DNA of 64,000 nt from positions 1 through 64,000 of the forward strand of contig CAZORA010000011.1 in assembly GCA_964582225.1 (NCBI GenBank), read 5' to 3'. The notes under the pieces were generated by a model. It was given only the letters and a program-made list of their open reading frames with translations, ran no database searches and was not told where the DNA came from. Positions 16,156 through 24,978 of the stretch are shown here, in pieces (the first letter of the stretch is position 1; each line of letters begins with the position of its first letter). The DNA is from Dokdonella_A sp964582225. GTDB taxonomy: Bacteria > Pseudomonadota > Gammaproteobacteria > Xanthomonadales > Rhodanobacteraceae. A program made the translations under genes and the position numbers.

Positions 16156-16186
16156 GACGCCGGCGCTCTGCAGAGCCGCCGGCGTC
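16156..16186 (-). terminator. Strong hairpin downstream of tRNA-Arg
   Basis: GACGCCGGCG at 16156-16165 and CGCCGGCGTC at 16177-16186 pair perfectly, with CTCTG/CAGAG stacked inside, giving about 15 base pairs. It starts 10 bases after the encoded CCA end of the tRNA on the minus strand and probably ends the transcript. The following bases are only weakly T-rich. Confidence 0.5.
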
Positions 16187-16196
16187 GCGTGACAAA

Positions 16197-16273
16197 TGGC
16201 GCGCCCGGAGAGATTCGAACTCCCGACCACCAAGTTCGTAGCCTGGTACTCTATCCAGCTGAGCTACGGGCGC
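16197..16273 (-). tRNA. tRNA-Arg (anticodon ACG)
   Basis: The minus strand folds into a 77-base cloverleaf. The acceptor GCGCCCG pairs with CGGGCGC. The D-arm contains GCTCAGCTGGATAGAG, the anticodon arm is CCAGG-CTACGAA-CTTGG with anticodon ACG (probably inosine at the first position, reading CGU/CGC/CGA), and the T-arm holds TTCGAAT. The discriminator base is G and CCA is encoded. A possible extended -10 (TGCTAGACT at 16314-16322, minus strand) lies 41 bases upstream. Confidence 0.95.
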
Positions 16274-16464
16274 ATTGGGTACCGCGGTTCGGGCGAGGCC
16301 GACGCGGTCGCGCAGTCTAGCATGCGTCGACCTCGCTTTACTGCGCGAAGGCCGCGGATTATTCGGATCGACACGCCGCGAGTCAAGCCTTCGTTTGCGC
16401 GATCGCGCCGCGCCTGCGGCCGCAGCCCGGCACATACGCGTTCATCGGGCAGCACGTGGCGCGC

Positions 16465-16473
16465 TGATACAAT
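16465..16473 (+). promoter_or_regulatory. Extended -10 promoter element for the ALDH gene
   Basis: TGATACAAT matches an extended -10 (TG-A-TACAAT). It lies 51 bases upstream of the ATG at 16524 in an otherwise gene-free region. No convincing -35 hexamer is seen, which is acceptable for extended -10 promoters. Confidence 0.45.
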
Positions 16474-16523
16474 CGCAGGGTTCGCGCCGCAAGGCGCCTT
16501 TCCCGCTTTCATCTGGAGCCAGC

Positions 16524-18062
16524 ATGTCCACGCAGATCCTCGAGGCCCTCGGCCTTTCCGGGGCCAATTCCGGCACCTATCTCGGCAACGGCGAATGGGC
16601 CAGCAAGGCCGATGCCGGCAGCATCCAGTCGATCAACCCCGCCAGCAACGAGGTGATCGCGAGCGTCACCGCTTCCAGCCGCGCCGACTACGAAGCCATC
16701 ATCACGCGCGCGCAGGCCGCCTTCGAAACCTGGCGCACGACCCCGGCGCCGCAGCGCGGACAGGCGATTCGCCTTTGCGCCGAGGCGTTGCGCAAGCACA
16801 AGGGCGTGCTCGGCTCGCTGGTCGCGCTGGAGATGGGCAAGATCAAGCCCGAGGGCGACGGCGAAGTGCAGGAAATGATCGACATCGCCGACTTCGCGGT
16901 CGGCCAGTCGCGCATGCTCTACGGCTACAGCATGCACTCCGAGCGCCCCGGTCACCGCATGTACGAGCAGTGGCATCCGCTTGGCCTGGTCGGCGTCATC
17001 TCGGCCTTCAACTTCCCGGTCGCAGTGTGGTCGTGGAACGCCTTCATCGCCGCGATTTGCGGCAATATCACCATCTGGAAGCCGTCCTCGCGGGTTCCGC
17101 TGTCGGCCGTGGCGGCCATCCGCATCTGCAACGAGGCGCTGCGTGAAGGCGGCTTCCAGGACCTCTTCTTCCTGTTCAACGACGGCGGTGGCGAACACCT
17201 CGCCAACACCTTCGTCGACGACCACCGCGTCGCCCTGATCAGCTTCACCGGCTCGACCCGCATCGGCCGTCAGGTCGGCGAGCGGGTCGCCAAGCGCATG
17301 GGCCGTTCGCTGCTCGAGCTCGGCGGCAACAACGCGATCATCGTCGACCGCAGCGCCGACCTGAAGCTCGCCGTGCCGGCCATCGTGTTCGGCGCGGTCG
17401 GCACCGCCGGGCAGCGCTGCACCACCACCCGCCGCCTGATCGTGCACGAATCGATTCACGACGACGTGGTCGCCGCGCTGGTCAAGGCCTATCACCAGGT
17501 CGAGCAGCGCATCGGCGATCCGACCCTGCCGACGACCCTCATGGGTCCGCTCAACAACCCGGAAGCCGTCACCCAGTTCAACGCCGCGATCGAACACGCC
17601 AGGGCGGCCGGCGGCAAGCTGGCCACGGGCGGGCATGCGCTGGTCGACCGACCCGGCAACTTCGTGCAGCCGACCATCATCACCGGGCTCAAGAACTCCG
17701 ATCCGATCGTGCAGGCCGAAACCTTCGCGCCGATCCTCTACGTGATGCCGTTCAAGACCCTCGACGAGGCGATCGCGATGCAGAACGGCGTGCCGCAGGG
17801 CCTGTCGGCGGCGATTTTCACCCAGGACCTCAAGGCGGCCGAGAAGTATCTTTCCGCCGGCGGCGCCGACTGCGGCATCGCCAACGTCAACATCGGCACC
17901 TCCGGCGCCGAGATCGGCGGCGCCTTCGGCGGCGAGAAAGAAACCGGCGGCGGTCGCGAGTCAGGCTCGACCGCCTGGCAGACCTACATGCGCCGGCAGA
18001 CCAACACCATCAACTGGTCGGACGCACTGCCGCTCGCGCAAGGCATCCAGTTCGACTTCTGA
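16524..18062 (+). CDS. Aldehyde dehydrogenase of the ALDH7 type (probable piperideine-6-carboxylate/aminoadipate semialdehyde dehydrogenase)
   Basis: A 512-residue ALDH. The NAD-binding segment is FTGSTRIGRQVGERVAKRMG, the catalytic Glu is in LELGGNNAIIV, and the catalytic Cys is in GTAGQRCTTTRRL, the variant typical of ALDH7/antiquitin rather than most ALDHs. The N-terminal NGEWASKADAGSIQSINPASNEVI and GGGRESGSTAWQTYMRRQT near the end also fit ALDH7. Members oxidise alpha-aminoadipic semialdehyde in lysine degradation or betaine/aldehyde stress. Single-gene unit with its own -10-like element. A glutaryl-CoA dehydrogenase at 24979 fits a lysine-catabolism theme, though the loci are separate. 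Confidence 0.9.
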   Translation: MSTQILEALGLSGANSGTYLGNGEWASKADAGSIQSINPASNEVIASVTASSRADYEAIITRAQAAFETWRTTPAPQRGQAIRLCAEALRKHKGVLGSLVALEMGKIKPEGDGEVQEMIDIADFAVGQSRMLYGYSMHSERPGHRMYEQWHPLGLVGVISAFNFPVAVWSWNAFIAAICGNITIWKPSSRVPLSAVAAIRICNEALREGGFQDLFFLFNDGGGEHLANTFVDDHRVALISFTGSTRIGRQVGERVAKRMGRSLLELGGNNAIIVDRSADLKLAVPAIVFGAVGTAGQRCTTTRRLIVHESIHDDVVAALVKAYHQVEQRIGDPTLPTTLMGPLNNPEAVTQFNAAIEHARAAGGKLATGGHALVDRPGNFVQPTIITGLKNSDPIVQAETFAPILYVMPFKTLDEAIAMQNGVPQGLSAAIFTQDLKAAEKYLSAGGADCGIANVNIGTSGAEIGGAFGGEKETGGGRESGSTAWQTYMRRQTNTINWSDALPLAQGIQFDF

Positions 18063-18170
18063 GTCGCGGCCAACGGCGCGTGCCGCGCTGCGCTCCGGGC
18101 GGCGCGCGGCGACCTCTGGCACACTGCGCCGACGCCGACAGGCTCAAGACAGCGCGCCGCGATCGTCCCG

Positions 18171-19190
18171 ATGTACGCCCTCGCCCGACCGCTGCTGTTT
18201 CGTCTCGACCCCGAGCGCGCGCACGCGCTCGGCCTCGGCGCGCTCGAGCTGGCCGTGCGTCTTGGCGTGAGCCGGCTGCTCGCGCGCCGACCCGCACCGC
18301 TGCCGGTCGAAGCATTCGGGCTGCGCTTCGCGAACCCGGTCGGTCTGGCGGCCGGGTTGGACAAGGACGCAGCGCACGTCGATGCGCTGGCTGCGCTTGG
18401 CTTCGGCTTCATCGAGGTTGGCACGGTCACGCCGCGCGCGCAGCCTGGCAACCCGAGGCCGCGCATGTTCCGCCTGCCCGAGCACGCGGCGATCATCAAC
18501 CGCTTCGGCTTCAACAACCAGGGCGTCGACGTCCTGCTCGGCAATCTGGAGCAGGTTCGCTTCGGCGGTCCGCTCGGCATCAACATTGGCCGCAACAAGG
18601 ACACGCCGAACGAGCGCGCGCTGGATGATTATCGGACCTGCCTGGAGCGAGTCTACGCGCGCGCCGATTACGTGACCGTCAACATTTCCTCGCCCAACAC
18701 GCCCGGCCTGCGCGAGCTGCAGCAGGCGGACGAACTGGCGCGATTGATCGGCGGCCTGCGCGAAGCACAGGAGCGCCTCGCCACCCGGCACGGCAAGCGC
18801 AAGCCGTTGCTGCTAAAGATCGCGCCCGATCTCGATCCGGCGGGCCTCGACGCGGCGGCGCGGGTGCTGCTCGCAGCCGGCGTCGACGGCCTGATCTGCA
18901 CCAACACCACGATCGAACGGGCCGGCGTGGCCGGCCATCCATTGGCGCACGAGACGGGCGGCCTCTCGGGGCGGCCACTGCTCGAGCGCTCGACCGCGGT
19001 GCTGCAGGCGATGGCTGCGCGCCTCGGCGGGCGGATTCCGCTGATCGGCGTGGGCGGCATCACCGAAGGCGCGGACGCGGCGACCAAGATCCTCGCCGGC
19101 GCCAGCCTGGTGCAACTCTACAGTGGCCTGGTCTATCGTGGACCTCGGCTCATCACCGATTGCGTCGAGGCGATCCGTGAGCGAAATTGA
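18171..19190 (+). CDS. pyrD: Dihydroorotate dehydrogenase (quinone), class 2
   Basis: A 339-residue membrane-associated flavoprotein that oxidises dihydroorotate to orotate with quinone, in pyrimidine biosynthesis. The N-terminal extension (MYALARPLLFRLDPERAHALG) is typical of class 2 enzymes. Catalytic features: NPVGLAAGLDKD, NRFGFNNQG, the Ser base in NISSPNTPGLR, then ICTNTT and GVGGITEGADAATKILAGASLVQLYSGL. The murB GTG start lies inside its last 14 bases. Confidence 0.96.
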   Translation: MYALARPLLFRLDPERAHALGLGALELAVRLGVSRLLARRPAPLPVEAFGLRFANPVGLAAGLDKDAAHVDALAALGFGFIEVGTVTPRAQPGNPRPRMFRLPEHAAIINRFGFNNQGVDVLLGNLEQVRFGGPLGINIGRNKDTPNERALDDYRTCLERVYARADYVTVNISSPNTPGLRELQQADELARLIGGLREAQERLATRHGKRKPLLLKIAPDLDPAGLDAAARVLLAAGVDGLICTNTTIERAGVAGHPLAHETGGLSGRPLLERSTAVLQAMAARLGGRIPLIGVGGITEGADAATKILAGASLVQLYSGLVYRGPRLITDCVEAIRERN

Positions 19191-20268
19191 AGGGATCCGT
19201 CTGCTTGCCGACGCTCCGCTCCAAGCGCGCAACAGCTTCGGCGTCGCCGCCAGCGCAAACCTGCTGGCCGACGTGCGCGACCCAGCCGCGCTGCCCGAAC
19301 TGTTTGCGATTCCCGCACTCGCGCGGCTACCGCTGCTGGTCCTCGGCGCCGGCAGTAACGTGTTGTTCGCCGACGACTGGCCTGGCCTCGTGCTCACGAT
19401 CGTCGCACTCGGCATCACGCCGCTTTCGGAAACCGACGACAGCCTGCGCGTGCGCGTCGCAGCGGGCGAAAATTGGAACGATTTCGTGCGCTGGACGCTC
19501 GCCCGCGGCTTCGCCGGGCTCGAGAACCTGAGCGCCATCCCCGGCACCGTCGGCGCCGCGCCGGTGCAGAACATCGGCGCCTACGGCGTCGAGGTGGAGG
19601 AATTCATTCAGGTCGTCGAGACCTGGGATCGTGCCAGCGGAAGCCCTGTGCGCTTCAGCCGCATGGACTGCGGCTTCGGCTATCGCGACTCTCGATTCAA
19701 GCGCGAGCCCGATCGGCACCTGATCACCGCGGTGGAATTCGAGTTGCCGCGCCAACACGCACTCATGCTCGACTACGCCGGCATTGGCGCCGAGCTGGCC
19801 GCGCTGGGGCCGGGTGCGCCGACCCCGCTGCGGGTGGCGGAGGCGATCACCCGCCTACGCAGCCGCAAACTTCCCGACCCTGCCCTGATCGGCAACGCCG
19901 GGAGCTTCTTCAAAAATCCACTGGTGGACCGCGCGGTGGCCGACGGCCTGCTGCGCCAGCACCCGACGATGCCACATTGGCTCGCGGGCGAACAGGTGAA
20001 GCTTTCAGCCGCGTGGCTGATCGAACGGTGCGGCTTTCGGGGGCAGCGCGAAGGCGACGCTGGCGTCTCCGAGCGCCACGCCCTGGTGCTCGTCAACCAC
20101 GGCAAGGCGAGCGGTGCTCAGCTCCTCTCCCTTGCCCGGCGGGTCGCCGAGTCCGTGCGCCAGCGCTTCGGAATCGCGCTGCAGGCCGAGCCGCGCATCA
20201 TCGGCGAGCCCGGGCTGGTGCGCGCCCCGGCCGCTTCAGCGCAGATCGTGGCGAAAGAGGCGCGCTGA
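19177..20268 (+). CDS. murB: UDP-N-acetylenolpyruvoylglucosamine reductase
   Basis: A 363-residue FAD enzyme that reduces UDP-GlcNAc-enolpyruvate to UDP-MurNAc with NADPH. Motifs: NSFGVAASANLLADV, VLGAGSNVLFADDW, SAIPGTVGAAPVQNIGAYGVEVEE, FGYRDSRFK, GNAGSFFKNPLV (catalytic Ser) and AAWLIERCGFRG (with later Glu). The GTG at 19177 is used: it gives the right N-terminus and overlaps pyrD by 14 bases, suggesting coupled translation. Upstream residues belong to the pyrD reading in another frame. Confidence 0.96.
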   Translation: MSEIEGIRLLADAPLQARNSFGVAASANLLADVRDPAALPELFAIPALARLPLLVLGAGSNVLFADDWPGLVLTIVALGITPLSETDDSLRVRVAAGENWNDFVRWTLARGFAGLENLSAIPGTVGAAPVQNIGAYGVEVEEFIQVVETWDRASGSPVRFSRMDCGFGYRDSRFKREPDRHLITAVEFELPRQHALMLDYAGIGAELAALGPGAPTPLRVAEAITRLRSRKLPDPALIGNAGSFFKNPLVDRAVADGLLRQHPTMPHWLAGEQVKLSAAWLIERCGFRGQREGDAGVSERHALVLVNHGKASGAQLLSLARRVAESVRQRFGIALQAEPRIIGEPGLVRAPAASAQIVAKEAR

Positions 20269-20276
20269 GCGCGGCT

Positions 20277-21179
20277 TCAAGGTTCGTCGCATTGGAACCA
20301 GACCAGGTCCGCGCTGCCCAGCGCATGCGGCTGGCCGAGGCTCAGGCTGCCGCAACGGCGGAGGTGGGTCTCGTCGCGGTGTACGAGAATCGGTTCGTCC
20401 TCGCTGATGCGCAGCCAGGTGCCGTTGGTAGAGCGGTCGGCCAGCATGAAATAGCCGCGCTTCCACTCGATCAGCGCATGATGGCGCGAGACCCATTCGG
20501 TCTCGACAACCAGACTGCTGGCCGGATCACGCCCGATCGAAAACGACATCTCGTCGCTCACCTCGAAGACCTGACTGCGGTAGCGCAACACCAGCAGCCG
20601 CTGCGCCGAGGCGCCCGGCGGCTTCACCAGGCGCTGCACGGTGGTCACCAGCTCGAGATCTTCCTGCCAGAGGATGTCGACGATCTCCAGCGGCGCTTGC
20701 TTGCCCAGCACATGAACGCTACCGAGCGAGCGCAGGTTGACGCCGGTGGTGAAGGTAAGCCCGGTCACCGTGCTGCGGGTGCTGACGATCTGATCGCGGC
20801 GGGCCAGATCCTTGTCGGCCATGCGCGCCGCGGTATTGACCGCATCACCGTAGACGTCGTCGTTTTCGACCAGCGCATCGCCGTGGTGCAGGCCGATCCG
20901 GATCGCCACGTTGTCGCGGGCGAAGTCGGGGTCGTTCCTGACTCGCCGCTGCATGTCGGTAGCGGCCAGAACCCCGTTCAGCGGACCGGGAAACGTGCAC
21001 ATGATCTCGTCGCCGATGGTCTTGACCACCCGACCACCGTGACTTGCCACGACCTCGGTCAGCGCTTCCAACACCTGGCCGATCAGCCGCAGCGCCTCGA
21101 CGTCGCCGCGGGTCTCGAACAGCCGCGTGCTGCCGGAGATATCGGCAAACAGGATCGTCAGTGCGCGGCGTTCAGTCAT
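20277..21179 (-). CDS. Class III adenylate/guanylate cyclase fused to an FHA domain
   Basis: A 300-residue cytosolic protein without membrane segments. Residues 8-165 are a class III nucleotide cyclase: metal site FADISGSTRLFE, VVKTIGDEIMCTFPG with the second metal Asp and the purine-contacting Lys, and DAVNTAARM supplying the transition-state Asn and Arg, so it looks catalytically complete. Residues 210-290 are an FHA phosphothreonine-binding domain (FSIGRDPASSLVV, VSRHHALIE, STNGTWL). FHA suggests a kinase-linked signal that controls cAMP production. It is convergent with murB. No cAMP receptor gene is nearby. Confidence 0.88.
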   Translation of the reverse strand: MTERRALTILFADISGSTRLFETRGDVEALRLIGQVLEALTEVVASHGGRVVKTIGDEIMCTFPGPLNGVLAATDMQRRVRNDPDFARDNVAIRIGLHHGDALVENDDVYGDAVNTAARMADKDLARRDQIVSTRSTVTGLTFTTGVNLRSLGSVHVLGKQAPLEIVDILWQEDLELVTTVQRLVKPPGASAQRLLVLRYRSQVFEVSDEMSFSIGRDPASSLVVETEWVSRHHALIEWKRGYFMLADRSTNGTWLRISEDEPILVHRDETHLRRCGSLSLGQPHALGSADLVWFQCDEP

Positions 21180-21270
21180 GGCCGTCGATCATAGCGAATC
21201 CACACCGCCACCGGCGCCCGGGAGCCCGGCCAACCGGCGCGAACGCACGCTCCACATGCGCCAAGCTGCT

Positions 21271-23547
21271 TCAGCCCGCCGCAGCCAGCGCGTCGCTGGC
21301 GGCCAAGATGTCGGCTTCGGCCGGCAGCACCAGAAAGGCGGCGCCGGCCAGCGGCGTATAGGTATCGGCACCGACCACCCGCCGCAGCGGCCTGGCGCCC
21401 TGTCCGGCCTCGACCAGGGCCGTGACGACGCCCTCGCCTATCCCGGCCGTGCGGCGGCCTTCGTCGACGACCAGAATGCGCCGCGCGCCCCTGGCCTGCT
21501 CGGCGATGAAGGCTTCATTGAGCGGCACCAGCCAGCGCAGATCGACCACGCGCACGCTCCAGCCGTGCCGGGCCTCGATCGCGCGCGCCGCGCGCAGGCT
21601 CATCGGCACGCCATTGCCGTAGGTGAAAATCAGCAGGTCGTCGCCGGCGCCATAGATACGGCCGGAACCGAATGGCATGGCCTCGCCGGGCGCCGGATAT
21701 TCGGTCAGCCAGCCGCCGTCGCCGGGCTCGTACAGGTCCTTGCTCATGTAGAGAGCGATCGGCTCGAGAAACACCGTCACCCGCCCGTCGACCTTGGCCA
21801 ACGCGGCCAGGGTGCGCAGCATCAGCACCGCGTCGTCGCCGCGGCTCGGGCAGCCGACCACCAGACCCGGGATGTCGCGCAGGGCGGCGATCGAATTGTC
21901 GTTGTGAAAATGTCCGCCGAAACCGCGCTGGTAGCCGAGCCCGGCGATGCGCAACACCATCGGGTTGCGGAACTGGTTATTGGAGAAAAACTGCAGCGAA
22001 GCCGCCTCGCCGCGAATCTGGTCACAGGCGTTGTGGAAATAGGCCAGATACTGAATTTCTGGAATCGGCAGCATGCCCATGTTGGCGTAGCCTTGGGCGA
22101 GGCCGAGAATCGTGGTTTCGTCGAGCAGCGTGTTGAAGACCCGCGCGCCCTTGAATGCCTTTTGCAGACCCTTGGTAACGGTGTAGACGCCGCCCTTCTG
22201 CGCCACGTCCTCACCGAAAGCGAGGGCCTCCGGGTACTTGCAGAGGAGGTCGTGCAGGGCGTGGTTGATCTGGATTGCCAGATGCCGCGGCGGCTGGTTT
22301 TCGGGCAGCTTGTCCTCGCCTCCGAAGACGGCCAGGCGCCGCTCGGCGGGGCAGCTGCGCGTCGCCTCGACGGCCACCTTGCCCGGAGTGTAGGGCGCAA
22401 GCGGGCGCATCACTTCGGCCAGGCTCTCGATCTTCGGCCGCTGGTCGGCGGCCTCGGCGGCAGCGAAGCAGCGCGCGCGGATCGCTTCATATTTCGCCAG
22501 CAGCGACTCGCGCGTATCGAGCCCCACCTCGAGCGCGATCGCCGCGGAGCGCAACAGCGGGTCACTCGCCTCCACCGCCATCAGCTCTTCAAGCGAGCGC
22601 CACTCGATTTCGAAGTCAGTGCCGGCGTGCCCCATGATGCGCGTGGTGCGCAGGTGCAGGAAGGTCGGTCGGCGACTCTCGCGACAGTGCTCGACCGCGC
22701 GCGCCACCTGGGCGTAGCCAGCAGCGAGATCGAGCCCGTCGGCCTGGAAATAGTCGAGCTCCGGCCGATTGCCGAAGCTTTGCGCGATCCAGCCGCCCGG
22801 AGTCTTTACCGAAATGCCGATACCGTTGTCCTCGCAGACGAACAGGATCGGCGCCGGCAGCTTCTGGTAGGCGGTCCAGGCAGCGGCATTGAACGCGGTC
22901 TGCGCGGTGGCGTGATTGGCCGAAGCGTCGCCGAAGGAGCAGATGACGATCGAGTCGCCCGGCACCGGCAGGGTATGGCCGAGGCGCGCCGCGTGGTCGA
23001 TCGCGATCGCAGTACCGAGCGCCTTGGGCAGATGGGAAGCGATGGTCGAGGTTTGCGGAAGCACCCACAGCGGCTTCGAGCCCCAGACCTTGTGGCGACC
23101 ACCGGAGGCCGGATCCTCCGCGCTAGCGGCGAAGGACAGGGCCGAGTCCAGCACCGGGTCCATCTTCGGCAGCTTGCGGAAGCGCTCGGCCATGAAGGCG
23201 CCGCTGCGGTAGTGCAGGAAGGCCGGGTCGGTGCGACGCGTGAGTCGCGCCAGCATCGCATTGCCCTCATGCCCGGAGGAGCCGATGGTGTAGAAAACCT
23301 TGTTCTTGACCCGCAGCACGCGCGCCATCAGGTCCAGGTGGCGTGAGATCAGCTGCGACTCGAAGAGATCGAGAAAGGCCTGGCGGGAGAGCACGCTGCC
23401 CGGCAGGACCGCCGCCTCGTCGCGCGCACCCGCGGCCGTCGCTTGGCCACGCCAATTCTGCACGAACTCGATGAAGTTCTGATCGCAGACTTCGGCACGA
23501 TTGAGGTTGCGCTGTCGGGCGGGGATGGTTTGCGCGGTGGTATTCAT
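21271..23547 (-). CDS. Fused alpha/beta E1 component of a 2-oxo acid dehydrogenase
   Basis: A 758-residue thiamine diphosphate enzyme in which alpha and beta halves are fused. The alpha part (about 60-370) has SSGHEGNAMLARL, FLHYRSGAFMAERF, a TPP site SIVICSFGDASANHATAQ and CEDNGIGISVKTPGGW. The beta part (about 430-750) has AFGEDVAQKGGVYTVTKGLQ, FNTLLDETTILGLAQGYA and VVDLRWLVPLNEAFI. This resembles the branched-chain or oxoisovalerate type. No E2 or E3 gene is in the window, so the partners must be elsewhere or the enzyme may act alone. ATG at 23547. Confidence 0.88.
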   Translation of the reverse strand: MNTTAQTIPARQRNLNRAEVCDQNFIEFVQNWRGQATAAGARDEAAVLPGSVLSRQAFLDLFESQLISRHLDLMARVLRVKNKVFYTIGSSGHEGNAMLARLTRRTDPAFLHYRSGAFMAERFRKLPKMDPVLDSALSFAASAEDPASGGRHKVWGSKPLWVLPQTSTIASHLPKALGTAIAIDHAARLGHTLPVPGDSIVICSFGDASANHATAQTAFNAAAWTAYQKLPAPILFVCEDNGIGISVKTPGGWIAQSFGNRPELDYFQADGLDLAAGYAQVARAVEHCRESRRPTFLHLRTTRIMGHAGTDFEIEWRSLEELMAVEASDPLLRSAAIALEVGLDTRESLLAKYEAIRARCFAAAEAADQRPKIESLAEVMRPLAPYTPGKVAVEATRSCPAERRLAVFGGEDKLPENQPPRHLAIQINHALHDLLCKYPEALAFGEDVAQKGGVYTVTKGLQKAFKGARVFNTLLDETTILGLAQGYANMGMLPIPEIQYLAYFHNACDQIRGEAASLQFFSNNQFRNPMVLRIAGLGYQRGFGGHFHNDNSIAALRDIPGLVVGCPSRGDDAVLMLRTLAALAKVDGRVTVFLEPIALYMSKDLYEPGDGGWLTEYPAPGEAMPFGSGRIYGAGDDLLIFTYGNGVPMSLRAARAIEARHGWSVRVVDLRWLVPLNEAFIAEQARGARRILVVDEGRRTAGIGEGVVTALVEAGQGARPLRRVVGADTYTPLAGAAFLVLPAEADILAASDALAAAG

Positions 23548-23586
23548 GTGATTCCCGAGTCCTTGCAGCCGGCAAGGTCCACTGAT

Positions 23587-24738
23587 TCAGAAGCCGTAGC
23601 CGCCATAGGCGGTCCAGTCGACCGGCGGGGCCACGTTGACCGCTGGCGTCGGGCCACAGTCGAGATTGGCGCGATCCCAGGGCCACTGGGTGAGGTAGCG
23701 GACCTCACGCCCCGAAACGCTGATCGCCGAGCTCAACTCGGCGGCGGCCAAAGGATCGTCATAGAAGGCTTCGGCGATGATCCAGCTCGCGTCCCGCCAG
23801 CCGAGATAGCCGTTCGAATCCTCGCGACGCATGGCGTAGTCGAGCGAGCGGAAACGATCGGCCGTGTCGGCCTCGACGCTGCCGTAGATATCGGCGCCGA
23901 ACAGCGGCGGATAGTGACCCTCGTAGACATAGCGCATGTGGCGCACGCGGTAGCGCAAGCGCTGCGGGTTGGCGTCGGTCAGAAACGAAAAGCCGATCGT
24001 GTCGGCACTGCCCCAGGCGCCGTAGTAGCGCTGCCAGAGGTCGCGCACGGCACCGCTCCACTTGCTGTTGGCCGGATATTTCCAGGGATCGGGAAGCGGC
24101 GGGTTGGAGTCGCGCGGCGCGCCTTCCACCATCAGGTCGATGCGGTAGGCGATGCCGGCGTTCACCAGCGCCGGGCGCAGCGCCACGACGAGGTTCCAGT
24201 ATTCGTCGACCAGGCTCGTATCGTAGCCGGGGTCCGAGGGGTTGATCGCGCCCACAGGGAAGAAACGGAACAGCACTTCGGCAAAGCCCGCCGCCTTGAC
24301 GTCGACCAGCAAGTTTTGCAGGTTGCTCGCGGTCTGCGCTACCGCGGCGGCGCTCGAGGAATCGACCAGCGAACCGCTGCTGCCGCCGTGATGAAAGTGG
24401 ACACCGAGGCTGAGCCGGGCCTGGCCCGCAGCGCGCATGGCGGCGAGCTGCTGCTGCGCGATCGCGCGCACGCTGCCGCTTCCGCCGGGGGCGATGCGGT
24501 GGTAGTTGGGCAGCACGCCGTAGGGCTCGCGGTCGCAGTCGACGATGCGGTACCAGAGATAGTTGCTGCCGCCAACCCGCGCCGCCGGTCGCTCGAAACC
24601 GGAGGCGTGGATCAGATCACCGGCGGCCGCAGGCGCCGCGACCGCAAGCAGCGCGGCAGCGAAAACAAGGGCGCAACGCAGCCCTGGCGGTTTCAGCACG
24701 GACGAGGCCTCGACGGCAAAGGGCAAGTGGGGAGTCAC
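23587..24738 (-). CDS. Secreted protein of unknown function, possible TIM-barrel fold
   Basis: A 383-residue protein with a hydrophobic signal segment (CALVFAAALLAVAAPAAAGD, about 21-40) and a mature start with HASGFERP. Later segments ARLSLGVHFHHGG, NLLVDVKAAGFAEVLFRFFPVG and YRIDLMVEGAPRDS read like successive strands and helices of a glycosidase-type barrel, and DAYYG-like loops are aromatic-rich. No catalytic pair could be assigned confidently. The GFE-type motif near the mature N-terminus resembles motifs of secreted proteins in Rhodanobacteraceae. It ends 40 bases from the E1 gene start, so it is on the same strand and may be independent. Confidence 0.6.
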   Translation of the reverse strand: MTPHLPFAVEASSVLKPPGLRCALVFAAALLAVAAPAAAGDLIHASGFERPAARVGGSNYLWYRIVDCDREPYGVLPNYHRIAPGGSGSVRAIAQQQLAAMRAAGQARLSLGVHFHHGGSSGSLVDSSSAAAVAQTASNLQNLLVDVKAAGFAEVLFRFFPVGAINPSDPGYDTSLVDEYWNLVVALRPALVNAGIAYRIDLMVEGAPRDSNPPLPDPWKYPANSKWSGAVRDLWQRYYGAWGSADTIGFSFLTDANPQRLRYRVRHMRYVYEGHYPPLFGADIYGSVEADTADRFRSLDYAMRREDSNGYLGWRDASWIIAEAFYDDPLAAAELSSAISVSGREVRYLTQWPWDRANLDCGPTPAVNVAPPVDWTAYGGYGF

Positions 24739-24758
24739 GGCGACGCGGCGCTGCGGGC

Positions 24759-24968
24759 TCAGGGTTCGACACCTGCGCCGTCTGCGGACGCAGGCTTCGC
24801 CGGCGCGGTCACGGCTGGCGGCTCCGCACCCTGCTGCGCGCCGGCCGTCGCGCCGGCGGCGCTCGCCTCCCGGTTGTGCTCGCGCAGCGCAAGCCCGAAC
24901 TGGAAGGTCAGCAGCACCAGCAGGGCCAGCAACAACAGCACCAGAACGGGACGCAGGTATCGACCCAT
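24759..24968 (-). CDS. Small single-pass membrane protein downstream of glutaryl-CoA dehydrogenase
   Basis: A 69-residue protein. Residues 6-28 are a strongly hydrophobic segment (LRPVLVLLLLALLVLLTF), followed by a polar, Ala/Pro-rich tail (EPPAVTAPAKPAS). GAGGAG lies 9 bases upstream of the ATG, and it starts 10 bases after the glutaryl-CoA dehydrogenase stop, so it is probably co-transcribed. No family recognised; the tail should face the periplasm or cytoplasm and may be a tether. Confidence 0.6.
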   Translation of the reverse strand: MGRYLRPVLVLLLLALLVLLTFQFGLALREHNREASAAGATAGAQQGAEPPAVTAPAKPASADGAGVEP

Positions 24969-24978
24969 GCCGCTCTCC

